Below, piece by piece: positions 9,122 to 17,602 of a DNA stretch of 64,000 nt (positions within the stretch are counted from its first letter, which is position 1; each line of letters starts with the position of its first letter). A program made the position numbers and the translations under genes. The notes under the pieces are model-generated. The model ran no database searches. It had not been told where the DNA came from and saw nothing but the letters and a program-made list of their open reading frames with translations. Origin of the DNA: Gordonia sp. SL306 (lineage in GTDB: Bacteria; Actinomycetota; Actinomycetes; Mycobacteriales; Mycobacteriaceae); the NCBI RefSeq assembly GCF_026625785.1, contig NZ_CP113063.1, forward strand, positions 2,418,001-2,482,000, written 5' to 3'.

Positions 9122-10567
9122 TCAGCCGAGCATCTCGGCGTAGCCCTCGGGGCGGCGTATTCTCTTGACGCCGGCGATCCCGGCGCCGAGCACGAAGCAA
9201 CCGACGATGCCGGCGCAGACCGCGAGAGCGGGGGTCTGCCCGCCGACGAGGAGGCCGAGGTTGTCGACCGCCAGATACACGACCAGGCACAGAGCCAGCA
9301 ATGCGAGGATCGGTGCGGCGGTTGCCTTCCAGACCGGGTCGTCGTGGTCGCGGCGTTGATGGAACACGATGACAGCGAGGCTCGTGAGAGCCATCAAGAC
9401 GATGATGCCCAGTGTCGCAGCACCGGAGAACCAGGTGTAGATCTGGGCGACGGGGTCGAGTCCGCCCAGGATCATGACAGCGAGCGCGAGTGCCGTTACA
9501 ACGGTTACAGTGAGCGAAGATCGCGACGGGGCACGGTGTCTCGGGTGGACTCTGCCCAGAGTTGCCGGTAGTAGCCGGCCGTTGGCCAGGCTGAGCTGGT
9601 AGCGCGCGACCACATTGTGGAACGACAGCGCACACGCGAAGATGCTTGTCACGAGAAGGATCTGCAAAAGATCTTGGAACGCCGAGCCGACGTAGGTTCC
9701 GGCGAGGTTCAACATCATGATCGACGGGTCGGGCCCGGCGACCGAGGCAACCTTGTCGGTGCCGACGCCAATCGCCTGTGCCCACGAGGTCAGTGCGTAG
9801 AGGATGCCGATGAAGATGACGGCACCGTAAGTCGCCCGCGGGACGGTGCGGTTGGGTCGGGCGGCCTCGCTTCGGAAGACTGCGGTCGCCTCGAATCCGA
9901 CGAAGGCGAAGAAGGCGAACATCAGACCCAACCCTGGCGCACCGTGTAGGGCGTCGCGAGGGTCCAGTGGCGCCGCGGAGAGCCCGGATGCACCTCCTTT
10001 GAGGATGATTGCCACGTTGACGACCATGATGAGCACGATCTCGAGCACGAGGACGACGCCCAAGACCTTTGCACTGAGATCCACATCGCGGTAGCCGAGG
10101 AACGCAACGAGGGCAACGCCGACGAAGGCGAGGACCCACCAGGGGATGGACACGTCAAGGTAGGTTTCGAGCACTCCAGATGCGGCGACACCCAGATAGG
10201 CGTAGAGGGCGACGAGCAGACCGAGGTAGGACACCAACGCGAGGACGGCAGCTCCTGCACCGGCCATCTTGCCGAGGCCTGCCTGGACGTAGGTGTAGAA
10301 GGCGCCTGCGTTGGGGACGTGCCTCCCCATCAGGGTGAAGCCTACCGAGAACAGGCACAGGACGATGGCGGCGCCGATGAAATACGTTGGTGCCGAGGCG
10401 TTGCCGCTCAACGCGAACACGGTGGGCAAGACAACGGTGGTGGCGCCCAGCGGGGCGACAGCTGCCACGACCATGAACATGATCGCGATCGCGCCGAGGC
10501 CACGATGCAGGAGTGCCTCCCCGCCGACGGAACCGTCGGCGTCGGATTCTCTTGTGGTGGTGGACAT
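9122..10567 (-). CDS. APC-superfamily amino acid/amine permease
   Basis: A 481-residue integral membrane protein with about 12 hydrophobic segments. The first APC signature is GLGAIAIMFMVVAAVAPLGA, and the helix-6-like GLGLMFAFFAFVGFEATAVFRSEA is also visible. APC carriers import amino acids or amines, including ethanolamine in some bacteria, by proton or sodium coupling. The ATG at 10567 follows GAGGAGAAGAAGCG; the 51-residue upstream extension is Arg-rich and improbable. It lies between the APH-fold kinase and the SDR, so it probably imports the kinase's substrate. Confidence 0.9.
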   Translation of the reverse strand: MSTTTRESDADGSVGGEALLHRGLGAIAIMFMVVAAVAPLGATTVVLPTVFALSGNASAPTYFIGAAIVLCLFSVGFTLMGRHVPNAGAFYTYVQAGLGKMAGAGAAVLALVSYLGLLVALYAYLGVAASGVLETYLDVSIPWWVLAFVGVALVAFLGYRDVDLSAKVLGVVLVLEIVLIMVVNVAIILKGGASGLSAAPLDPRDALHGAPGLGLMFAFFAFVGFEATAVFRSEAARPNRTVPRATYGAVIFIGILYALTSWAQAIGVGTDKVASVAGPDPSIMMLNLAGTYVGSAFQDLLQILLVTSIFACALSFHNVVARYQLSLANGRLLPATLGRVHPRHRAPSRSSLTVTVVTALALAVMILGGLDPVAQIYTWFSGAATLGIIVLMALTSLAVIVFHQRRDHDDPVWKATAAPILALLALCLVVYLAVDNLGLLVGGQTPALAVCAGIVGCFVLGAGIAGVKRIRRPEGYAEMLG

Positions 10568-10738
10568 CGCTTCTTCTCCTCGGGTATTGCTCAGCCTTGG
10601 TCGGTAATCGGTACCGCATGGGCGACGGAGGTGATGGCTAAGAACGCTGCGACTCGGGGGCGTGCGGCGGAGGGTGGAGTGCCCGGCTGGTGGTCGTCCT
10701 CGGGTGGCTCGAGAACGCAATCCACCTGGCGAGCGGGG

Positions 10739-11830
10739 TCAGATTCCCGGCGCGGGCCCACGCGTAGACACCCACGGTGTCTTTTCGCGGATCGCAGAGG
10801 GGGTGGTTGCGGGAGTCGTGGCCAGGTACTCGGTTGCGAGTCCGCTGACGGCGGCGACCATCTCCGGGGTGAGTTGCTGAGCCGTCTCGGTCTCGCTCCG
10901 CGTGTGCAGCCAGCCGAGATAGGTGAGACCACGAAGTAGGAAGAACAAGGGGAGCCGGGCCAGATGCTCGTCAGGCAGGTGTCGTTCGGCGCGGTAGCCC
11001 GATGTGAACGCGCCGAGAATACCATCGAAGTCGGGCGAGTCGGCGACGACGAACAGTGAGGTGGCGATGTCGAACAGGTGCCAACCGAAACCCGCGTCGT
11101 CGAAGTCGATGAGTGCGATCGTGCCGTCGGCGACCAACAGGTTCTCCGGGAGGAAGTCGGCGTGGATGAGCCCGTAACGGTCATCCCCTGTGCCGAATTC
11201 GGCCAGCTCGGCGGCGGCCTGTTCGCGAGCCGCGAGCACGACGTCGCGCTGGCCGGCGTCGAGTGCGTCGAGTTCCCAGAAGCGGCCCCACAGCGGTCGG
11301 TCGCCGAGCAGTCCCTCGACGTCCCACGCATGCCGTGTGAAATCCTTTGGCCGCTGCCAACTCTGCGCGTGATTGTGCAGGCGCGCCATCAGTCGCCCGG
11401 TCTCGAAGAACGACTTGCGAGTGCCGTCTCCGGCCGCGATACCTTCTTCAAGGGAACCGAGTGGCTCCCCGGCGACCCATGACAGCACATCCACCAGACG
11501 GGGTTCTGGCACCTCGTCGCAGGCGACGAGTTCGAACAGGCGCCCTCGACTATTGGGTACCACTTCGGGTGTGGCGATTCCCGATCGCCGAAGCTCGGTC
11601 ATCCACTGCAACTCCGATTCCAACGCGTCGGCACTGTGGTAGCCGGCGCGGTGCACCCGCATCACCAGTGTGGTGTCGGCGGCGTCGATTCGGAACACTG
11701 CGTTCTCGCGGCATTTGAGCAGGGTGATCTCCGGTTGCCCACCGAGGTCCCAGCTCTGCGCTGCGACGCCGGCAAGTCGGGCCAGTGCTGCACCCTGGGC
11801 GTCGATGGATAGGGCGTCGAAATCGGGCAC
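10739..11830 (-). CDS. APH-family kinase (hydroxylysine/ethanolamine-kinase-like)
   Basis: A 363-residue aminoglycoside-phosphotransferase-fold kinase. The catalytic motif is HADFLPENLL (H-x-D-x4-N), followed by the metal-binding Asp in ALIDFDDAGFGWHLFDIA. Such enzymes transfer phosphate from ATP to hydroxyl groups of small molecules. The vertebrate hydroxylysine kinase (AGPHD1/HYKK) has this fold and works with a class III PLP phospho-lyase, a pairing mirrored here. The GTG at 11830 follows CAGGAGAGAAC; the longer frame runs through the operator region. It heads the kinase-permease-SDR operon, opposite the TetR gene, and an 18-bp operator lies just upstream. Antibiotic modification seems unlikely in this context. 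Confidence 0.85.
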   Translation of the reverse strand: MPDFDALSIDAQGAALARLAGVAAQSWDLGGQPEITLLKCRENAVFRIDAADTTLVMRVHRAGYHSADALESELQWMTELRRSGIATPEVVPNSRGRLFELVACDEVPEPRLVDVLSWVAGEPLGSLEEGIAAGDGTRKSFFETGRLMARLHNHAQSWQRPKDFTRHAWDVEGLLGDRPLWGRFWELDALDAGQRDVVLAAREQAAAELAEFGTGDDRYGLIHADFLPENLLVADGTIALIDFDDAGFGWHLFDIATSLFVVADSPDFDGILGAFTSGYRAERHLPDEHLARLPLFFLLRGLTYLGWLHTRSETETAQQLTPEMVAAVSGLATEYLATTPATTPSAIREKTPWVSTRGPAPGI

Positions 11831-11847
11831 GTTCTCTCCTGAGGTAA

Positions 11848-11865
11848 ACTCGAATTGATTCGAGT
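11848..11865. promoter_or_regulatory. TetR operator O1, perfect 8+2+8 inverted repeat
   Basis: ACTCGAAT-TG-ATTCGAGT is a perfect inverted repeat between the divergent kinase and TetR genes, 18 bases before the kinase GTG. A near-identical copy lies upstream of the PLP-enzyme gene (12668-12685), which argues strongly for a shared operator. Confidence 0.75.
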
Positions 11866-11897
11866 GTGATGCACGCAATAGTTGTACGTCAAGTGAA

Positions 11898-11915
11898 ACC
11901 CGAATCTCTTCGAGA
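11898..11915. promoter_or_regulatory. TetR operator O2, degenerate copy
   Basis: ACCCGAAT-CT-CTTCGAGA matches the O1 arms at 7 of 8 and 6 of 8 positions and has the same 2-bp spacer. It lies 50 bp from O1 in the same divergent region and is framed by CGTCAA and TTGACG half-sites. A weaker second site for the same repressor is plausible. Confidence 0.5.
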
Positions 11916-11968
11916 ATTTGACGTGTACGCACGATGGCCGCAGGCCGGAAACGGAGCCCACCTCACAC

Positions 11969-12640
11969 ATGACCGACACGTCCGACGCGCCGGAACACGG
12001 AGGGGCGCGACGATCACAGGCGCGTGGGCGCCAGCGACGCGCCCGACTCCTCGTCGCAGCATCGACCCTGCTCGGTGAACGCGAACTCGACGAGATCAGC
12101 CTTCAGGACCTCGCGAAGGAGGCCGGGATCCCGACGGGCTCGGCGTACCACTTCTACGCCAACGCCTCCGACGCGTTCGCCGCCCTCACCGAAGAGATCG
12201 GAGACGACCTCAGCGCGGCGTTGCGCGAACCGATCAGCCCGGATCGACTGACCGTGTGGGAGGACGTGATCGAGGTTGCGGCCGAACGGGCCGTGCGCTT
12301 CTACGCCGCTCGTGCGGACGCGCGGCAGCTGCTCATCGGCCCGAAGACGCAGGCCCAGTACAAACGCTCCGACCGGGAGAACGATCGGCGCCTCGGGTCG
12401 ATTCTGCGGGATCACATCGCCGAGGTCTTCGTGCTGCCGGAGATTCCCTACGAGGACGACGTCTACTTCCATGCAGTCGAGATCATCGACTTGTTCTACT
12501 CGCTGTCGACGATGCGCAATGGCGGGATCACGCCGGAGATGGCGGCCGAGGCGGTCCGCGCGGCTGTCGCCTATCTCCGTACCTACCTCCCGGCCGCGCT
12601 TCCCCGCGCGACGTCGCAGAGGGAGGTCGCGGATGGTTGA
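11969..12640 (+). CDS. TetR-family repressor of the kinase/phospho-lyase cluster
   Basis: A 223-residue TetR-type regulator. The N-terminal helix-turn-helix contains LQDLAKEAGIPTGSAYHFYAN at about residues 50-70, preceded by a basic RRSQARGRQRRARLL arm; the rest is the helical ligand domain. The ATG at 11969 removes a leader lying in the operator region. It is divergent from the kinase operon and 83 bases upstream of the class III PLP enzyme. Matching inverted repeats upstream of both units suggest that it represses both and itself. The inducer is probably the amino-alcohol substrate or its phosphate, by inference. Confidence 0.88.
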   Translation: MTDTSDAPEHGGARRSQARGRQRRARLLVAASTLLGERELDEISLQDLAKEAGIPTGSAYHFYANASDAFAALTEEIGDDLSAALREPISPDRLTVWEDVIEVAAERAVRFYAARADARQLLIGPKTQAQYKRSDRENDRRLGSILRDHIAEVFVLPEIPYEDDVYFHAVEIIDLFYSLSTMRNGGITPEMAAEAVRAAVAYLRTYLPAALPRATSQREVADG

Positions 12641-12667
12641 CGGCCGTCGGGGCGGCCCATACAGTGA

Positions 12668-12685
12668 ACTCAAATTCATTCGAGT
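12668..12685. promoter_or_regulatory. TetR operator O3, upstream of phospho-lyase
   Basis: ACTCAAAT-TC-ATTCGAGT carries the same 8+2+8 inverted repeat as O1 with a single arm mismatch. It lies between the TetR gene and the class III PLP enzyme, 39 bases before the latter's ATG. This indicates separate control of that gene by the local TetR protein. Confidence 0.7.
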
Positions 12686-12723
12686 TACGTGAATCACGTA
12701 TACCCACCGTTAGGACTCACGCC

Positions 12724-14094
12724 ATGCCCGCCGAAGCCGCCCGCGACCGACCCGCACTGCTGGGTGCCGCGCACCTCGACCTCGGTGAGTACTCCGACGA
12801 TGTACGGAATCACTCGTTGATCGAACGGCGGATGCAGCACGTCGCCAACAGTGTCCTGTTCTTCCACGACCCGATAAAGCTGGTCAGAGGCGAGGGCGTA
12901 TGGCTCTACGACGACGCGGACCGGCCCTATCTCGACTGCTACAACAACGTCGCCTCGGTGGGACATTGCCATCCCGACGTGGTCTCCGCGCTGACCGAAC
13001 AGGCGGGCAGGCTCAACACGCACACCCGCTATCTGCACGAGGGCGTGGTGGAGTACGCGGAGAAGCTCACCTCATTGATGCCCGACGGACTCGACGTGTG
13101 CACGTTCGTCTGCACCGGCACGGAAGCCAACGACCTCGCCCTGCGGATCGCCCGTACGGTCACGGGCAATGACGGGGTAGTCGTGATGGAGGGCGGCTAT
13201 CACGGCAACTCGAGTACCGTGGACGCCTTGTCTCTTCTGATCCACCCCGCGTCGGACGACCGGCCGGACTGGGTGGAAGCGGTCGAGCCCCCGAACACCT
13301 ATCGCGGCAGCTACCGGCGTGATCGCGACGACGAGCTCGGTGCCCGCTATGCCGACCTCGTGGCCGAGGCAACCGAACGGCTCGACGCTCGGAGCCACGG
13401 AACTGCAGCGTTCCTGTGCGACACGATCTTCGACTCGCACGGCGGGCTGGCGGCCCCCACCGACTATTTCGCGCGAGCGTACGAGCACGTGCGAGCTGCG
13501 GGCGGGCTGTGCATCGCAGACGAGGTCCAGGCTGGATTGGCCCGCACCGGTCGGTGGTGGGGATTCGAGCACTATGGGGTCGTCCCCGACATCGTGACGC
13601 TCGGCAAACCAATGGGCGACGGACACCCGATCGGCATCGTCATCACGAGCCGGGAGATCGCGCAGAAGTTTGCCGCGAATGCGTTCTACTTCAACACTTT
13701 CGGGGGAAATCCCGTCTCGGCCGCGGTCGGCAGGACCGTCCTCGACATCTGCGAGCGCAACGACCTTCCGCAACGCTGCCAGGACACCGGAGCGCTGCTG
13801 CTGACCCGGCTCGGCGAGCTGCAGCAGCGCCATCCGATCATCGGCGATGTCCGGGGACTGGGTACCTTCATCGGTGTGGAGCTGGTCAGGGACAACGAAA
13901 GTCTCACTCCTGCAACGGAATTGGCCCGTCAAATCCCTGACGCCATGAAAGACCGCGGTGTGCTCATCGGGCTGTCCGGGCGCTATGGCAATGTCCTCAA
14001 GATCCGCCCGCCACTGGTCTTCGGTCCCGACGAGATCGACCTCCTCGTGGAGACACTCGACGCTGTCCTCGCGGACCTGCCAGCAGAGGCGTAG
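12724..14094 (+). CDS. Class III PLP enzyme, AGXT2L/phospho-lyase-like
   Basis: A 456-residue class III aminotransferase-fold protein. The PLP lysine is in [13 protein letters not shown] (K295). [16 protein letters not shown] and [15 protein letters not shown] are distinctive of the AGXT2L group (ethanolamine-phosphate and 5-phosphohydroxylysine phospho-lyases) rather than ordinary transaminases. Those enzymes split a phospho-amino-alcohol into aldehyde, ammonia and phosphate. The neighbouring APH-fold kinase and APC permease fit that chemistry. The ATG at 12724 is chosen because the longer frame covers the TetR gene and operator. A conventional omega-transaminase remains possible. Confidence 0.85.
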   Translation: MPAEAARDRPALLGAAHLDLGEYSDDVRNHSLIERRMQHVANSVLFFHDPIKLVRGEGVWLYDDADRPYLDCYNNVASVGHCHPDVVSALTEQAGRLNTHTRYLHEGVVEYAEKLTSLMPDGLDVCTFVCTGTEANDLALRIARTVTGNDGVVVMEGGYHGNSSTVDALSLLIHPASDDRPDWVEAVEPPNTYRGSYRRDRDDELGARYADLVAEATERLDARSHGTAAFLCDTIFDSHGGLAAPTDYFARAYEHVRAAGGLCIADEVQAGLARTGRWWGFEHYGVVPDIVTLGKPMGDGHPIGIVITSREIAQKFAANAFYFNTFGGNPVSAAVGRTVLDICERNDLPQRCQDTGALLLTRLGELQQRHPIIGDVRGLGTFIGVELVRDNESLTPATELARQIPDAMKDRGVLIGLSGRYGNVLKIRPPLVFGPDEIDLLVETLDAVLADLPAEA

Positions 14095-14143
14095 ATCGGG
14101 TCGTCAGCGCGACCTGGGGGGCGGCAGTGTCGTCGCGGCGCGG

Positions 14144-14944
14144 CTAACCGGCCCACGGATCGTCGAGCCACCAGCCCCGGACCATGCCCGGCGGCCTGCC
14201 GGGTTCGATGTAGTGCTCGGTTCCGAAACCGACGGGGAACATCTCGACCGGCATCGCCAGGAGTTGCCGGACATCGGTCTGACTGGCGTGGCAGGCGAGG
14301 GCCTCGCGTTTGGTCATCACGTCGTCGCCGAGGTCAACGGCCCAGTGCAGTTCGCTCTCGGGAGTGCCGATCGGATTGCCGTCGTCGCCGCGGGTGTCCG
14401 GGTCGAATCCCTCCATGCCCCTCTCGGCGGCGAGGACGAACAGTTGTCGCACGAGGTCGCGGTTCATCGTGACCTCGAGGTAGCGGGGGCGCTTCGCGGC
14501 GAGTTCCACGGCGGCGAGCGTTGTCCTGTGCAACATGACGTGATCGGGATGGCCGTAGCCACCGTGCCAGTCATACCCGACGACTGCGTCTGCACTCTCC
14601 TCATCGAGAAGGTCGGCCAGTCGGCGGGCCGCTTCGTCCGGGTCCGCGCGTGCGAATACGCCGTCGGTGTTGTTCTGCGCCCAGCCGGTCATTCCGGAGT
14701 CGGCATATCCGAGCCATTCCACCCGCGCGGTGCCGGTGATGGCGGCCGAGGCCTCCGCTTCGCCGCGCCGTCGACTCGCCACCGTCTCGCCAGGCGCCAG
14801 ATCGTCGGGGACGTCGCCCGGGTCTCCGTCGGTGCAGTAGACGACCACGACCCGGTGACCCTCGCGCGCCGCTCGGATCATGGTTCCCGCGGTGGCCGTG
14901 CCCTCGTCGTCGGGGTGGGCATGGACAAAGACGATTGTGCTCAT
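14144..14944 (-). CDS. PIG-L/LmbE-family deacetylase
   Basis: A 266-residue PIG-L superfamily enzyme with the zinc-binding HAHPDDE near the N-terminus and HGGYGHPDH around residue 130. The family includes the mycothiol enzymes MshB and Mca, which remove acetyl groups or cleave mycothiol conjugates, and lipoglycan deacetylases. Length and the EGTATAGTMIRAAREGHRVVVVYCTDGD start fit a generic LmbE protein rather than a clear Mca. The ATG at 14944 starts directly at the conserved strand. It is divergent from the HNH gene. Confidence 0.87.
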   Translation of the reverse strand: MSTIVFVHAHPDDEGTATAGTMIRAAREGHRVVVVYCTDGDPGDVPDDLAPGETVASRRRGEAEASAAITGTARVEWLGYADSGMTGWAQNNTDGVFARADPDEAARRLADLLDEESADAVVGYDWHGGYGHPDHVMLHRTTLAAVELAAKRPRYLEVTMNRDLVRQLFVLAAERGMEGFDPDTRGDDGNPIGTPESELHWAVDLGDDVMTKREALACHASQTDVRQLLAMPVEMFPVGFGTEHYIEPGRPPGMVRGWWLDDPWAG

Positions 14945-15061
14945 GGGTAGATCATGCTCGGTGCGGTTTCGACGCTCTCGGTGACCGTTGCCATCCACCG
15001 TTCGGAACGTGTCTGACCTGCGGCGACGAAAATTGTCGGTGGCCGCCGATAGATTTGTGTC

Positions 15062-16612
15062 ATGCAATCGACCGCGCCCGCGTTGGCCCAGATGGCCGAC
15101 GATGAGCACCACTCGGCCACCGAGTTGGTCGAGGTGCTCCATCACAGCACCGCGGTGCGCGCGGCCGCCGACTATCGGATGTTGCAGGCCGCCAGTCTCA
15201 TTCACGACGAACGCGAACAAGACCATCTCGTGCGCCTGGCCGCAGAACTCGGCGAACAATCGACGTCGCTGGCCAACCTCGAGCGCCTCGCCGCGCGTGC
15301 CGCCGCCGGACAAGACCCGCGCGCCCGCTTCGGCCCCAACGGCCTCGAAGCCGCCATCGCGGAAGTCGGCGCCGCGCTGACCGTGCCCCCGGCCCGCGCG
15401 CGGGAGTTCATCGAAGCCGGCAGCGTGCTGCGCCACCAGTTGCCGTTCATCGGTGCCACCCTGGGCGCCGGACGCATCGACCTGCCCCGCTTTCTCGCAG
15501 TGGTGCGTCGCACCGCCCTGTGCACCCCCGAGAAACTCGACCTGCTCGACAAGATCATCGCCGCCGACATCGAGTCCCGCGAGCCGATGTCGATGGCCCG
15601 CTTCCTGGTGATGATCGACAAACACATCGCCACCCACGATCCCGCGGCCACCCGCCGACGCCGCGAACTCGTCGATTCCGAGCGAAACATCAGTGTGCCA
15701 CCCGACCGCCACACCCCGGGCCAGTCTCGCATCGGCGGTTCGCTACCGGCCGAACAGGCCGCCGCCGTCGACGCGCGCCTGACCGCGATGGCCGCCGCGG
15801 TGCATGCCGAAGATCCCCGCACCGCTGCCCAACGGCGCGCTGATGCGCTGGTCGCGCTGGCTCACGGGGCCACCACTCTCGACTGCCGGTGCGAAACCTG
15901 CACCCCCGACCATGACGCCGCCGACATCGACGCTGACGCCGGCTCCGCATCCGTCGCCGACAACGAGCCCGATGAAACCCCGTCACCGTGTGCGCCGCGG
16001 CCGACCTTCCACATCGTCGTCAATCTGAGCAGCCTCCTCGGTCTCGACGACGATCCGGCTTTCCTGGACGGCCAAGGCATTCTCGATGCTGACACCGCCC
16101 GCCGACTCGTCGAGGAGGCGCGACGCACGTACATCCGGCCGGATATCGTGGCCGAGCCCCGGCGCATCGACCGCTATGCGCCGAGCAAGAAGCTCGCCGA
16201 CCAGGTCCGGGCGGGTGAATTGTGCTGCAGCTTCCCCGGCTGCAACAACCGCGCCTTCCACGCCGACGTCGACCACGACATCCCGTTCGCCCAGGGCGGG
16301 CCAACCGACTCGCGAAACCTCAAGCCGCTGTGCCGTTTTCACCACCGCATCAAGACCTTCGCGGTCGGCTGGCGCGATTACCACGATCCCCTCGGTGAGG
16401 TGTTCTTCCAGTCGCCCGCCGGCCACACCTACCTGGGCAACGCGTTCACCGGACGCGATTTGTTCGGATCTCTCACCCGCACCGGCCGGCCGCCGGACGA
16501 TGCCGCACGACGACGCATCGACGCCCTCCGCGCTCGACGTGCGACGTCGATCAAACGTGCCGACAAACGGGCGATGGATCGTTGGAACGCGGCGAATCCG
16601 CCGCCCTTCTGA
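15062..16612 (+). CDS. DUF222-HNH endonuclease-like protein (13E12 family)
   Basis: A 516-residue protein with an N-terminal helical DUF222 region and a C-terminal HNH nuclease domain. The latter contains CSFPGCNNRAF, HADVDHDIPFAQGG, RNLKPLCRFHH (about residues 385-430). The family corresponds to the 13E12 repeat proteins, present in many copies in mycobacteria and Gordonia and often regarded as selfish or mobile. The catalytic His/Asn/His and the zinc cysteines appear intact, so the protein may be active. No flanking terminal repeats are seen. Confidence 0.92.
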   Translation: MQSTAPALAQMADDEHHSATELVEVLHHSTAVRAAADYRMLQAASLIHDEREQDHLVRLAAELGEQSTSLANLERLAARAAAGQDPRARFGPNGLEAAIAEVGAALTVPPARAREFIEAGSVLRHQLPFIGATLGAGRIDLPRFLAVVRRTALCTPEKLDLLDKIIAADIESREPMSMARFLVMIDKHIATHDPAATRRRRELVDSERNISVPPDRHTPGQSRIGGSLPAEQAAAVDARLTAMAAAVHAEDPRTAAQRRADALVALAHGATTLDCRCETCTPDHDAADIDADAGSASVADNEPDETPSPCAPRPTFHIVVNLSSLLGLDDDPAFLDGQGILDADTARRLVEEARRTYIRPDIVAEPRRIDRYAPSKKLADQVRAGELCCSFPGCNNRAFHADVDHDIPFAQGGPTDSRNLKPLCRFHHRIKTFAVGWRDYHDPLGEVFFQSPAGHTYLGNAFTGRDLFGSLTRTGRPPDDAARRRIDALRARRATSIKRADKRAMDRWNAANPPPF

Positions 16613-16629
16613 ATCCGGGCGCTGCTACT

Positions 16630-17601
16630 TCAGGGCACATCCAGGACGAGCCTGCCGCCACCACCACCGGGATGCACCACTCGCGACACGCAGCTGCAGA
16701 GTTTGTCCGACAGTGACTTCTGCTTCTCACTGAAGAACACATCCCGATGGTCGATGGTGCCATCGGTCTCGAGGACGTCGACCTGGCAGAGGCCGCATTC
16801 CCCTTTGCGGCAATCGAACATCATGTCCACACCGGCCCGCTCGAGGGCGCCGAGGAGGGAGTCGCCCGTTCCGACCGAAGCCGTCACATCCAGGCGCGGG
16901 ATGGTCACCACGAAGTCCTCGGCCTCGAACCAGCCGCTGTTGCCGAATGTCTCGTAGCGGAGGTTCGGCAGCGGCAATTCGCGGTCGAGCCAGGCGCGTC
17001 GTACGGCGTCCATCAGGCGGATCGGTCCGCACATGTACATCTCCGTGTGCGTGTCGACCTCGCGGACGAGTGACGCGACGTCGAGCCCATGACCTTCATC
17101 GTCGGCACGGACCTCGAGGCGGTCGCCGTGTGTGGCGACGAGTTCGGTGAGGAAGGCCATGTCGGATCGGCGGCGTCCGACATAGACGAACCGGTAATCC
17201 GCGCCGACTCGCCGGAGCGCCGCCGCCATCGCGGCCATCGCGGTGATCCCGATGCCACCGGCGAGCAAGACGTAGCGTGCTGCGCCGATTCGGAGCGGGA
17301 AATTCTGGATCGGCGCGGTCAGTTCGATCCCGTCGCCGGGTCGCAGTGAGTGCATGAACCGCGACCCACCGCGCGACGTCGGAGACAGGCGCACCCCGAG
17401 CGTGACACTCCGGCCGTCGGTTCCGGCGGAGACGACGGAGTACGACCGGATGTCACCATCGTCGATGCGGACGTCGACGTGTGCGCCCGGGGCGACCCGG
17501 TCGGCTCGCTCGGTCGCGATCACGATCTCGGCGATCCCGTCGGCAGCGGCGGTGACGGAGGAGACGCGGCCGCGCTGCCAGGTGATCTTGTTGTCCGTCA
17601 T
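16630..17601 (-). CDS. vanB: Vanillate O-demethylase reductase subunit
   Basis: A 323-residue class IA oxygenase reductase. The order is a flavin-binding barrel (IRSYSVVS), an NAD-binding domain (YVLLAGGIGITAMAAMAAAL), then a C-terminal plant-type [2Fe-2S] ferredoxin domain with CRKGECGLCQ and a distal LCSC. It passes electrons from NAD(P)H to the Rieske oxygenase encoded just upstream. Together they convert vanillate to protocatechuate plus formaldehyde. The stop of vanA is one base before this start, so the two are translationally linked. Other methoxy-aromatic acids are possible substrates. Confidence 0.9.
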   Translation of the reverse strand: MTDNKITWQRGRVSSVTAAADGIAEIVIATERADRVAPGAHVDVRIDDGDIRSYSVVSAGTDGRSVTLGVRLSPTSRGGSRFMHSLRPGDGIELTAPIQNFPLRIGAARYVLLAGGIGITAMAAMAAALRRVGADYRFVYVGRRRSDMAFLTELVATHGDRLEVRADDEGHGLDVASLVREVDTHTEMYMCGPIRLMDAVRRAWLDRELPLPNLRYETFGNSGWFEAEDFVVTIPRLDVTASVGTGDSLLGALERAGVDMMFDCRKGECGLCQVDVLETDGTIDHRDVFFSEKQKSLSDKLCSCVSRVVHPGGGGGRLVLDVP

Positions 17602-17602
17602 G

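Noticed and set aside
10739..11830. Aminoglycoside resistance gene
   Set aside because: The fold fits, but operon context with a permease, TetR and AGXT2L-like enzyme points to metabolism.
14144..14944. Naming the PIG-L protein as mca or mshB
   Set aside because: Motifs establish only the superfamily; length and context do not separate mycothiol enzymes from other LmbE proteins.
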